From NCBI GenBank assembly GCA_903840235.1, contig CAIMFE010000013.1:1-5710 (forward strand): 5,710 nt of DNA, written 5' to 3'. Below the pieces are notes generated by a model, which searched no databases, was not told where the DNA came from, and saw only the letters and a list, made by a program, of their open reading frames with translations. Every line of letters starts with the position of its first letter. Positions within the stretch are counted from its first letter, which is position 1. The position numbers and the translations under genes are program-made. Positions 1 through 5,710 of this stretch are shown one piece after another. The DNA is from an uncultured Opitutia bacterium. GTDB taxonomy: Bacteria; Verrucomicrobiota; Verrucomicrobiia; Opitutales; UBA953.

Positions 1-864
1 CTTTCTGGTTCTGCCGACTTACACGGCTCAACCAAGAATTACATTAAGGATGTCGGTGATTTCGACATCGCCACACCCGCTGGTCGCAATCTCTACTTCG
101 GTATTCGTGAACACGTGATGGGTGCGATTATCAACGGTATCGCTTACCACGGAATCTTCAAAGGATCAGGCGCAACCTTCCTCACCTTCTCCGATTATCT
201 CCGTCCCTCTATCCGCGTTGCGGCGTTAGCAAAACTTCAAGCGTTCTATATCTTCACTCACGACTCGGTGGGCGTTGGTGAAGACGGACCTACCCACCAA
301 CCGGTTGAAACCGTTAGCGCCCTACGTTGCATTCCTAATCTCGATGTCATGCGTCCAGCTGACGCCGAAGAAACGGCTGCAGCCTTCGCACATGCGGTCG
401 CTCGTCGCGATGGCCCTGTAGCCCTTATTCTTTCACGCCAAAACGTCCCTTCGCTCGACAGCATTCCTGTTTCGACCCGGCGCCAAGGCACACTCAAAGG
501 TGCTTACATCGCACGCAAAGAAACAGCCGCTCTCACGCACATCATCATCGGAACGGGTAGCGAGCTCCAACTCGCTCTCGCCGCCGCAGAAGAATTAGGT
601 GCCGGTGTTCGCGTTGTATCGATGCCTTCCATGGAAGCCTTTGCTCGCCAATCAAAAGCCTACCAAGAGGAAGTTCTTCCTTCGACCTGCGCTAAACGCG
701 TCAGCATTGAAGCGGGTGTAACTATTTCTTGGGGTCGCTACGTCGGCATCACCGGCAAAGCCCTCGGCACTGATCGCTTTGGATTAAGCGCTCCTGGCGA
801 TATCGCTATGAAGGAATGTGGTATGACCAAAGAAGCTGTAGTCGCTGCCGCGAAAGCACTCTAA
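1..864 (+). CDS. tkt: Transketolase, C-terminal part (5' end outside window)
   Basis: Transketolase is a cytosolic thiamine-diphosphate enzyme that moves two-carbon ketol units between sugar phosphates in the non-oxidative pentose phosphate pathway. The frame is open from base 1 and ends at TAA 862-864, giving 287 codons of the pyrimidine-binding and C-terminal domains. Visible motifs, numbered from the first codon in the window, are GRNLYFGIREH with the cofactor-activating Glu37, FTHDSVGVGEDGPTHQP with His87, Asp95 and His99, and LSRQN with Arg146. Against E. coli transketolase (from memory E411, H461, D469, H473, R520) all five sit at a constant offset of 374. About 373 residues therefore lie upstream, and the full protein would be close to the usual 660 residues. 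The phosphate-binding and catalytic residues are all present, so it looks functional. The true start is not in the window, and the internal GTG/ATG near 115 is not a start. Transcription ends at the hairpin just downstream. Confidence 0.97.
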   Translation, partial: LSGSADLHGSTKNYIKDVGDFDIATPAGRNLYFGIREHVMGAIINGIAYHGIFKGSGATFLTFSDYLRPSIRVAALAKLQAFYIFTHDSVGVGEDGPTHQPVETVSALRCIPNLDVMRPADAEETAAAFAHAVARRDGPVALILSRQNVPSLDSIPVSTRRQGTLKGAYIARKETAALTHIIIGTGSELQLALAAAEELGAGVRVVSMPSMEAFARQSKAYQEEVLPSTCAKRVSIEAGVTISWGRYVGITGKALGTDRFGLSAPGDIAMKECGMTKEAVVAAAKAL

Positions 865-884
865 GTCTAATCTATATTCTAAAT

Positions 885-923
885 AAAAGAACGAAGACTC
901 TCGGGTCTTCGTTCTTTTTATTT
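885..923. terminator. Bidirectional intrinsic terminator between convergent genes
   Basis: A perfect 14-bp stem pairs 885-898 (AAAAGAACGAAGAC) with 905-918, closed by a six-base loop (TCTCGG). The stem has an A-rich left flank and a T-rich right flank, so each strand has a hairpin followed by a U-tract. With one bulged A the pairing extends into AAAT/ATTT on the outside. It lies 20 bases after the transketolase stop and touches the stop codon of the oppositely oriented propeller gene (TAA read from 920-918). It should terminate transcription from both sides. Confidence 0.9.
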
Positions 924-1817
924 AACGGGCTTCAAAGCACTGAGTGGTATCTTAAATAAGTCACCCTGCTCGGACCCCACCAACAAAGTCTTAGTGTCTA
1001 GCCACGCACAGCCTTCAATCTGCCAAGAAAGTAAGGGCGGAGAGAGCGGCGCATACTCCATCGAACCATTAAAAATATTTTCGCCGGCGACCGGTAAGGT
1101 GATTACCCAAACGGCTCGATAAGTCAAAATAGCCAAGCTCTTCCCATCAGGAGAAACTGAAGCGTCGGTGACCATACCCTTCGCATTAAATTGGGCTATT
1201 TTCGTTAATTGGGCCGGTTGATTCGCCTGAGGAATATCGATGCGCCACAATTCGGTGAAGGTGTCGCGGCGATGTTTAGTTAAAAAATAAATATTACCTT
1301 TAATTTTAAATACCGATTCACAGTCATGCTTGAGTTCTGGATCAGGAAACTCTTTTTGATCGGGCCAAATAAACGAAATCGTTTTAACCTCGGCTACCTC
1401 CGGATTTTGCGCGGAGGGCTCTTTAAACAGATAGAGATTCAATTGACGGCGGTTGGAGATGTTATTTCCCACATCTGCCACAATCATATTACCATCCGCA
1501 TCACCGGTCAGAGCCTCCCAATCGTAATTTTTTGACCCTTTAATCGGGATCCCCTTCGCACCCCAGACCACCGTGGATCCATCGCTGTGAATCGGGATAA
1601 TTTCTGTTTTGTTGCCCGAATCGGAAAGAGTCCAAAACGCTCCAGGGTTTTGCTGACTAGCCCAAAGTGCCGAACATTCAGGAACTAATTTCTTATCTAC
1701 TTTAGCGGAGGCTTGCAGCTGAAAGGCGTCCATTTCTGGAACTTCACGAACGACCACCGGCACGTCACCTCCCCATAAAGTGACCGCTAAGAATAAGTAG
1801 AGTGAGCCTAACCGCAT
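918..1817 (-). CDS. Secreted beta-propeller-like protein of unknown function
   Basis: The 299-residue protein begins with a short signal peptide: Arg2, then a hydrophobic stretch at residues 3-15 ending in GG. There is no lipobox cysteine, so a periplasmic or exported soluble protein is expected. The rest looks like a beta-propeller with repeated blade-start motifs: PECSALW (46-52), FWTLSDSGN (61-69), YDWEAL (98-103), VADVGNN (113-119), HDCESV (164-169), VSPDGKSLAIL and IEGCAWLD. The DSGN, DWEAL and ADVGNN set resembles a widespread family of exported propellers distantly like SdiA-regulated or phytase-like domains. The acidic residues could bind a metal ion. No substrate can be named. The ATG at 1817 is preferred because it alone supplies the signal peptide. 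No clear Shine-Dalgarno sequence precedes it. The gene stands alone, convergent with transketolase and divergent from ruvC, and its stop codon touches the terminator stem. Confidence 0.85.
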   Translation of the reverse strand: MRLGSLYLFLAVTLWGGDVPVVVREVPEMDAFQLQASAKVDKKLVPECSALWASQQNPGAFWTLSDSGNKTEIIPIHSDGSTVVWGAKGIPIKGSKNYDWEALTGDADGNMIVADVGNNISNRRQLNLYLFKEPSAQNPEVAEVKTISFIWPDQKEFPDPELKHDCESVFKIKGNIYFLTKHRRDTFTELWRIDIPQANQPAQLTKIAQFNAKGMVTDASVSPDGKSLAILTYRAVWVITLPVAGENIFNGSMEYAPLSPPLLSWQIEGCAWLDTKTLLVGSEQGDLFKIPLSALKPVK

Positions 1818-1902
1818 CAGGATAATACTTTTAATAAAATCAAAATAAGCAACCTTGAGAATTACCCTTTGCTTTTAAACTAATTGAATCTAAACCTCAC
1901 CT
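1818..1902. promoter_or_regulatory. AT-rich divergent spacer, likely holding promoters for both flanking genes
   Basis: These 85 bases separate the starts of the propeller gene (-) and ruvC (+). By hand count 24 of 85 are G or C (28%), clearly more AT-rich than the flanking genes. As both genes start here, at least one promoter per strand is expected. Weak candidates only: on the minus strand TTGCTT and TATTAT 19 bases apart, close to the ATG; on the plus strand TTGAGA (1855-1860) and TAAACT (1876-1881) 15 bases apart. Neither is convincing. No Shine-Dalgarno sequence is seen before either start. Confidence 0.35.
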
Positions 1903-2502
1903 ATGGCTCGAAAATCTTCGCGCGCGCTTTGGACAGCCCACCTTAAAGGCGGAGCACGCGTTGTCACATCGGCCAAACCATCACCGCGAACCAAAAAAGT
2001 CGTCGAGAAAAATTCGCAACGCGGTGTTCGGGGGATTATTCTCGGAATCGATCCTTCGCTCCGCGGAACTGGTCTCGCCGTGATTGATTCTCGAACCGAG
2101 CCTTACCAATTATTGGCGAGTATCACGGTAAAAATTACGCCTAAATTTAGTGCGATTGAATGCTTGGGCAAAATCGCTGAAGCGGTCGAAGGGATGACTG
2201 AGAAATTTAAGATAGATCAAGCGGCTATTGAAGAAACCATTTACGTGCAAAATTTTCGGACCGCTCAAGCCATGGGTGCCTCGCGTGGAGCTGCGCTCAG
2301 TATCCTCGCTCGACTTAATATTCAGGTTAAGGAATACGCCCCGAAACGCATTAAGTTAGCTATTACTGGCCACGGGAGTGCGAGCAAAGAACAGGTCGGC
2401 AAAATGATAAAATCCATTCTGAATCTTCGTAGTGAATTACCCTTGGACGAATCCGACGCTGCGGCGATTGCCCTTTGCCACGCGTTTACGGCGCGCGGGT
2501 AA
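1903..2502 (+). CDS. ruvC: RuvC-type Holliday junction resolvase with basic N-terminal extension
   Basis: RuvC is a dimeric, metal-dependent nuclease that cuts four-way DNA junctions made in recombination and repair, normally with the RuvAB branch-migration motor. The protein has an RNase H-like fold. The four acidic catalytic residues are visible: Asp50 in GIDPSLRGTG, Glu110 in AAIEETIYV, and Asp182 and Asp185 in LDESDAAAIALCH. The segment GHGSASKEQVGKMI (156-169) matches the conserved region before the last acidic pair. The enzyme domain starts near residue 44. Before it lies an extension rich in Lys, Arg and Ser that E. coli RuvC (173 residues) lacks. The start is well fixed: an in-frame TAA lies at 1891-1893, and no other ATG, GTG or TTG occurs in frame before the catalytic domain. 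No Shine-Dalgarno sequence is evident. ruvA and ruvB are not in the window. The stop lies one base from the stop of the oppositely oriented next gene. Confidence 0.95.
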   Translation: MARKSSRALWTAHLKGGARVVTSAKPSPRTKKVVEKNSQRGVRGIILGIDPSLRGTGLAVIDSRTEPYQLLASITVKITPKFSAIECLGKIAEAVEGMTEKFKIDQAAIEETIYVQNFRTAQAMGASRGAALSILARLNIQVKEYAPKRIKLAITGHGSASKEQVGKMIKSILNLRSELPLDESDAAAIALCHAFTARG

Positions 2503-2503
2503 A

Positions 2504-5113
2504 TTACTCTTCGCTCACGACGAAATTATCAGAGCGACCATTGGCCTGACTCCAGCGCGCCATGAGTTCATCTAAGCGCACGGGACGAACATTCTGTTTA
2601 AGATTATGCGCTCCCGCATCTAAGCACACTTTAAGCTGTTGCCAGACTTGTGAGTAGGATCGGCTGAAGCGCAGGGATTCGTCGCGCACCAGACTCGAAA
2701 CGTGGCAGCAGCCTCCCACACTCGTCATTAAAAATCGACCCGCCTTCAACTCTTCTTCACTCGAAGCACGTAAATCAAATCGTGCATAGTGTAAGGCTGG
2801 AAAACGTTTAGCCAAGGTGGTGAGCGCTTGAACGAGAGCTGGTGTATTTAAATCTGGGCGATGTAAGCAACGAGCGCCATGGCCGTAACTGCCTGAAAGA
2901 TTTAGGATAACTTTTTGGCCGGCGGGAATGACTTTATTTAAATCGCGCGCGTGACACTGAATAAATAATTCGGCACGTGAAACGGCAAACTCATCTAGCC
3001 AAATTAATTCTTCCAAGGTTTGCTCTCCATCACCCATCACGACGATATCATTCTTCTGCACGATGGCCATAATATGACCATCGTCCTGTCCAGGATTTCT
3101 CCGCCAGACGACTTCAAACTCTAAGCCACTAATAAATTTCTGTAGGATAAAGTCTTCTTTGGCATTCCCCACCCAGCGATTAAGTTGTTCGTCATTTTTA
3201 ATATAGCGAAGGCCGGCACCATCTTCAGAAACCTCGGGTTTAAACACTAAGGGATATCCATGACAAACCGCGAAGGCTTGAGCTTCTTTTAATCGCTCTT
3301 CGACCTTATCCTCCAAAGATAGGGCGATATGCGGACAGCAACGAGAATCGCGCTGGAATGGCCTTAAGAGGAGTGATTTAGCATCCCCGATAAATCCACC
3401 GATACGGCCAAAGGATGGGTTCGCTGAAGCAAAAGCGGTTAGACTATGATGCCTCAAAGTTAAGAAAATAATGCCTACACGAATCGGAAAATAAACGATC
3501 CAACTTGGCCAAAGCGAAGGTTGTATGAAGCCGCGTACTTTCATCACGATCTGACGGCGACCTCGCCAAGTAAGCGACGGTACCAACCAGTGAGTTAATA
3601 TATGCAAGGCAACTAAGACTCCGACGATAATCCAAACCGCATTACTCTTAAAGTTGTGCAAGAGGCGCATACCATCATCGCCAAATTTATAACCGAGCCA
3701 AATCAGTGGAGGCGTCCAAATCAGTGCCGCTACCATGAGAAGTAGGCCCAAGCGCATTAAATCTAATTTCATAATACCCGCGGTGATGAACGTGGGCAAA
3801 CGGCTGGCGGGAACAAATCGTGAACTGACGACTACTAACATTCCCTTCGGCGTGGAGAACCAGCCAGCCCACTGATTCACTTTATGTTCTTTGATAATCC
3901 ACTTAAAGGGCGCCCGACCCAGGGCCTGACGACCGAACACTCGTCCAATCATATAGAGTGTCATATCTCCGATAAAAATGCCCACGAAACACGCCACGGT
4001 AGCGGACCAAAAATCAATGATACCCACTGAAACCATTAAGCCTGATGCCAAGCAGGTGGGATCTTCCGCGACAAACGTACAAACAATAATAAATAACAAC
4101 AGCATCCAATAATGCATACCAATCGCATGAGGGATGGGCGGATTTGAGGAAGGCAAAGGTGGACTTAGTTTTGGAAGATTCGTTGTGAAATCTACAATCT
4201 CACCAGCCACCACTTCTTTCTGTTCAAAGACCACATCGCGCCCGCCGTGATAAACTTTCAAACGCGCACTGGGTATTAATTTTGCGGTGTAACGAGCAGC
4301 ATCTACCGGCGTGAGTAAATCGCTATCTCCGTGAATGATTAACAGCGGACGATTAAGTTCATCGAGTAACTTTTTATTCTCCGATAAGTCCGTGTCGAAA
4401 ACTGTTTTAGCATAATCACGATCCCAGGGCAGTAAATCCGCGGCACCAAAATTAGGGGTGAGTCGGGCTACACCCCAAAAGAATGCACCCTGAAATCCAT
4501 AGACGATTTTATTGACCAGGGGATTTCCGAGTAGTTCGAAAGCTTGCACCCCCGGAGCGGATAATAGCGTTACCGATTCCACCCTGTCGCGATGCAAATT
4601 AGTTAATTCTAGTACCGCGACACCGCCGAGTCCTTGCCCTAATAAATGATATTTTTGAATTCCCCTTTTTTCGAGTAACGCGGCAACCACTTGAGCATTG
4701 GCCTCCATGGAGTGACTGGGAACACTTCCGTAAGACGAAGCGAATCCTGGGAGATAAGGTTCAACGACCGCAACTTTTCCTGACTTAGCAAGGTCCGCAC
4801 AAAACTGGTTTCCTCGACTGTCCCAAGGTACGCGATGGATATATACCAAAACGGGCTTATCACCGGCGCTATTATTTTGGTCGAATCCGTAAAAGTTAGC
4901 GTGAATCGGAATTTGTTTTTCGGTCGGAATGACTCGGTCATCTTTATAGTCAAAAGCCGGAACAAAAATCGGATTCTGACTGGACTGCTTTTCGACCGCA
5001 CTGAAAATAGGAAAAGTGTTAGAGAGAATAACCAAGACTAAGTAGGTCACAGCAATCCACCATTTAGGGGGTACTCGCCGAAGATTTGCCTTACTTTGGT
5101 CAAAAGCCTGCAT
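2504..5113 (-). CDS. Three-part membrane protein: alpha/beta-hydrolase, DedA/VTT and ATP-grasp-like domains
   Basis: The 869-residue protein has a basic N-terminus and a membrane helix (about 18-40). An alpha/beta-hydrolase domain (about 85-310) follows, then a proline-rich linker (about 314-328). The DedA/VTT domain (about 330-512) contains AEDPTCLASG, GIFIGDMTLYMIGR, SRFVPASRLP and WTPPLIWLGYKFG. A further hydrophobic segment (about 533-553) leads to SANPSFGRIGGF, and the ATP-grasp-like domain covers about 600-835 (FKPEVSEDGAG, GDGEQTLEEL, YARFDLR). DedA proteins are membrane proteins linked to phospholipid and lipid-carrier translocation. Their key acidic and arginine positions appear kept here (Glu350, Asp351, Asp383, Arg432, Arg438). 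The hydrolase acid Asp265 (HGDSD) is present. However, the nucleophile elbow reads GQGLG, with Gly161 for Ser, and the His position is Arg292 (HGGRDVVFEQ). The ATP-grasp metal site keeps Asp780 but has Ser798 and Gly800 where Glu and Asn are expected. By charge the hydrolase is probably periplasmic and the C-terminal domain cytosolic. The ATG at 5113 gives a sensible membrane anchor but has only a weak ribosome-binding site. The frame is uninterrupted and the function is unknown. Confidence 0.88.
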   Translation of the reverse strand: MQAFDQSKANLRRVPPKWWIAVTYLVLVILSNTFPIFSAVEKQSSQNPIFVPAFDYKDDRVIPTEKQIPIHANFYGFDQNNSAGDKPVLVYIHRVPWDSRGNQFCADLAKSGKVAVVEPYLPGFASSYGSVPSHSMEANAQVVAALLEKRGIQKYHLLGQGLGGVAVLELTNLHRDRVESVTLLSAPGVQAFELLGNPLVNKIVYGFQGAFFWGVARLTPNFGAADLLPWDRDYAKTVFDTDLSENKKLLDELNRPLLIIHGDSDLLTPVDAARYTAKLIPSARLKVYHGGRDVVFEQKEVVAGEIVDFTTNLPKLSPPLPSSNPPIPHAIGMHYWMLLLFIIVCTFVAEDPTCLASGLMVSVGIIDFWSATVACFVGIFIGDMTLYMIGRVFGRQALGRAPFKWIIKEHKVNQWAGWFSTPKGMLVVVSSRFVPASRLPTFITAGIMKLDLMRLGLLLMVAALIWTPPLIWLGYKFGDDGMRLLHNFKSNAVWIIVGVLVALHILTHWLVPSLTWRGRRQIVMKVRGFIQPSLWPSWIVYFPIRVGIIFLTLRHHSLTAFASANPSFGRIGGFIGDAKSLLLRPFQRDSRCCPHIALSLEDKVEERLKEAQAFAVCHGYPLVFKPEVSEDGAGLRYIKNDEQLNRWVGNAKEDFILQKFISGLEFEVVWRRNPGQDDGHIMAIVQKNDIVVMGDGEQTLEELIWLDEFAVSRAELFIQCHARDLNKVIPAGQKVILNLSGSYGHGARCLHRPDLNTPALVQALTTLAKRFPALHYARFDLRASSEEELKAGRFLMTSVGGCCHVSSLVRDESLRFSRSYSQVWQQLKVCLDAGAHNLKQNVRPVRLDELMARWSQANGRSDNFVVSEE

Positions 5114-5194
5114 TGCTTTAATTCAACCCAACCGTGAACAAGGCGCAAGGAGGGAAGATATTATTTAGTTAAGGGAAATTTATGGCTTCCTTTA
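5114..5194. promoter_or_regulatory. Divergent spacer between the fusion gene and apaG
   Basis: This 81-base spacer lies between two outward-facing genes. A possible plus-strand promoter is TGAACA (5135-5140) with TATTAT (5159-5164), 18 bases apart. It would start a transcript near 5171, leaving a leader of about 24 bases before the ATG at 5195. The same AT-rich patch reads TAATAT on the minus strand but has no recognisable partner -35 box. The spacer also holds AAGGGA (5171-5176), five bases before an ATG at 5182 that is out of frame with apaG. All of these are weak matches found by eye. Confidence 0.25.
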
Positions 5195-5611
5195 ATGGTC
5201 TTAAACCTCTTGTGTTTGGCTGTGGAAGCCTCCGCCAAGGAACTGCCCGGCCTGCGGGTGACCATCGATAAGTTGGTTCACCATCGCGACCCCAACTTTC
5301 CACCCGAAACGCCCCACGCCTTCGTTTACTTTCTTACTATTAATAATATTTCATCCCATACCGTTAAATTTTTCGGACGTAAATGGATCATCCGCCATCG
5401 CGATGGTTCGACGGAAGTGATTCAGGGCGATGGTATCGTCGGCCAAACTCCCACCATCCCGCCCGGCGAACAGTTTTCTTATAACAGCTATCACCTCACC
5501 GGCGAACCGGTCACCGCTGAAGGTGCCTTTCACGGTGAAACCGAAGACGGCGAACGCGTGTTTGTCCGCATCCCGTCCTTTGAAATGATTCCACCCTCTT
5601 CTAATATTTAA
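5195..5611 (+). CDS. apaG: ApaG-domain protein
   Basis: ApaG proteins are small immunoglobulin-like (fibronectin III type) beta-sandwich proteins. In enterobacteria the gene has been tied to Co2+/Mg2+ phenotypes, but the biochemical role is not settled. The conserved core is clear: LPGLRVTIDKLVHHRD, FVYFLTINNIS, FGRKWIIRHRDGS, VIQGDGIVGQTPTIPPGEQFSYNSYHL, seen in two adjoining parts, then AEGAFHG and RIPSFEMIPP. The 138-residue length compares with about 125 in E. coli. The start is uncertain. From ATG 5195 the first 15 residues (MVLNLLCLAVEASAK) are hydrophobic and unlike usual ApaG N-termini, and no Shine-Dalgarno sequence precedes them. GTG 5222 (MEASAKELPGLRV) is an alternative, also without one. 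The frame is open upstream to a TGA at 5135-5137. The stop TAA shares its last base with the ATG of the next gene, so the two are probably translated together. Confidence 0.9.
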   Translation: MVLNLLCLAVEASAKELPGLRVTIDKLVHHRDPNFPPETPHAFVYFLTINNISSHTVKFFGRKWIIRHRDGSTEVIQGDGIVGQTPTIPPGEQFSYNSYHLTGEPVTAEGAFHGETEDGERVFVRIPSFEMIPPSSNI

Positions 5612-5710
5612 TGAGAATAACAGATTTAAATTCCGGCCGCGAAATTGGAGCTAATTGCATGCTCGCTGAGTTTGGAGGACTCCGCTTCGTCATCGATTGC
5701 GGAATGCATC
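5611..5710 (+). CDS. Metallo-beta-lactamase-fold hydrolase, N-terminal fragment (3' end outside window)
   Basis: Only 33 codons are visible before the window ends. The pattern IGANCMLAEFGGLRFVIDCGMH (residues 12-33, given here with its key parts IGAN, a beta-strand pair and a closing IDCGMH) is the typical first beta-hairpin of metallo-beta-lactamase-fold proteins. It most resembles the group predicted to process RNA (beta-CASP-like, COG1236 type), whose members often begin with DLN..G.IGAN and reach (I/L)D(C/S)G(L/M)HP. The metal-binding HxHxDH motif would lie downstream and cannot be checked. The start is supported by the position of this hairpin and by the TAATG overlap with the apaG stop, which suggests translational coupling. 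The exact subfamily is uncertain. Confidence 0.75.
   Translation, partial: MRITDLNSGREIGANCMLAEFGGLRFVIDCGMH

Noticed and set aside
258..497. Minus-strand 79-codon frame inside the transketolase gene
   Set aside because: It lies wholly opposite a strongly conserved enzyme sequence, its product has no recognisable motif, and it has no ribosome-binding site. It is a shadow frame.
1326..1535. Plus-strand 69-codon frame inside the propeller gene
   Set aside because: It is antisense to conserved propeller motifs (DWEAL, ADVGNN, HDCESV) and has no supporting signals.
3444..3872. Two short minus-strand frames inside the fusion gene
   Set aside because: Both lie in another frame of the conserved DedA region and have no motifs. 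The long frame fully explains this DNA.
4639..5041. Overlapping frames of 120 codons (-) and 68 codons (+) at the 5' part of the fusion gene
   Set aside because: They are out of frame or antisense to the hydrolase domain, whose motifs are clear. Their products show no family features.
2504..5113. Possibility that the fusion is a frame error joining separate genes
   Set aside because: The frame is open for 869 codons with no stop, and the domains are joined by plausible linkers without internal start signals that would suggest separate genes.
5148..5153. Perfect AGGAGG sequence in the divergent spacer
   Set aside because: No ATG, GTG or TTG follows at a usable distance; only ATT/ATA codons are near. 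It also falls between the putative -35 and -10 boxes, so it is probably coincidence.
1..5710. Search for CRISPR arrays, tRNA genes, insertion sequences or direct repeats
   Set aside because: Gene-free DNA amounts to only a few spacers of about 85 bases or less, and no regular repeat, cloverleaf or transposase motif was seen by eye.

Overview
The window reads as ordinary chromosomal DNA of a free-living Gram-negative-type bacterium. The best guess is Verrucomicrobiota, perhaps Opitutae. This rests on remembered resemblance of the RuvC start (SSRALW, then GIDPSLRGTG), the ApaG core and the N-terminus of the metallo-beta-lactamase-fold protein, so it is an inference. Ribosome-binding sites are weak in front of most genes. 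No insertion sequence, tRNA, rRNA, CRISPR array or phage gene is visible.

Layout, left to right: the C-terminal 287 codons of a transketolase (+); a strong bidirectional hairpin terminator; a secreted beta-propeller-like protein (-); an AT-rich divergent spacer; a RuvC-type Holliday junction resolvase with a basic N-terminal extension (+); an 869-residue three-part membrane protein (-) that meets ruvC tail to tail; a second short divergent spacer; an ApaG-domain protein (+); and, overlapping its stop codon, the first 33 codons of a metallo-beta-lactamase-fold hydrolase (+) that runs off the window. Coding density is very high, and no gene-free stretch exceeds about 85 bases. The strand changes at almost every gene, so only apaG and the beta-lactamase-fold gene look like an operon.

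The transketolase, RuvC, ApaG and beta-lactamase-fold genes look like housekeeping genes. The unusual item is the 869-residue protein. It has an N-terminal membrane anchor, an alpha/beta-hydrolase domain, a DedA/VTT membrane domain and a C-terminal ATP-grasp-like domain in one chain. The DedA residues look intact. The hydrolase has Gly in place of the nucleophile and Arg in place of the catalytic His, and the ATP-grasp domain lacks the Glu and Asn expected to bind metal. This suggests a lipid-transport-type membrane core flanked by two catalytically degenerate soluble domains. Its role is unknown, and the loss of activity is inferred from motifs only.
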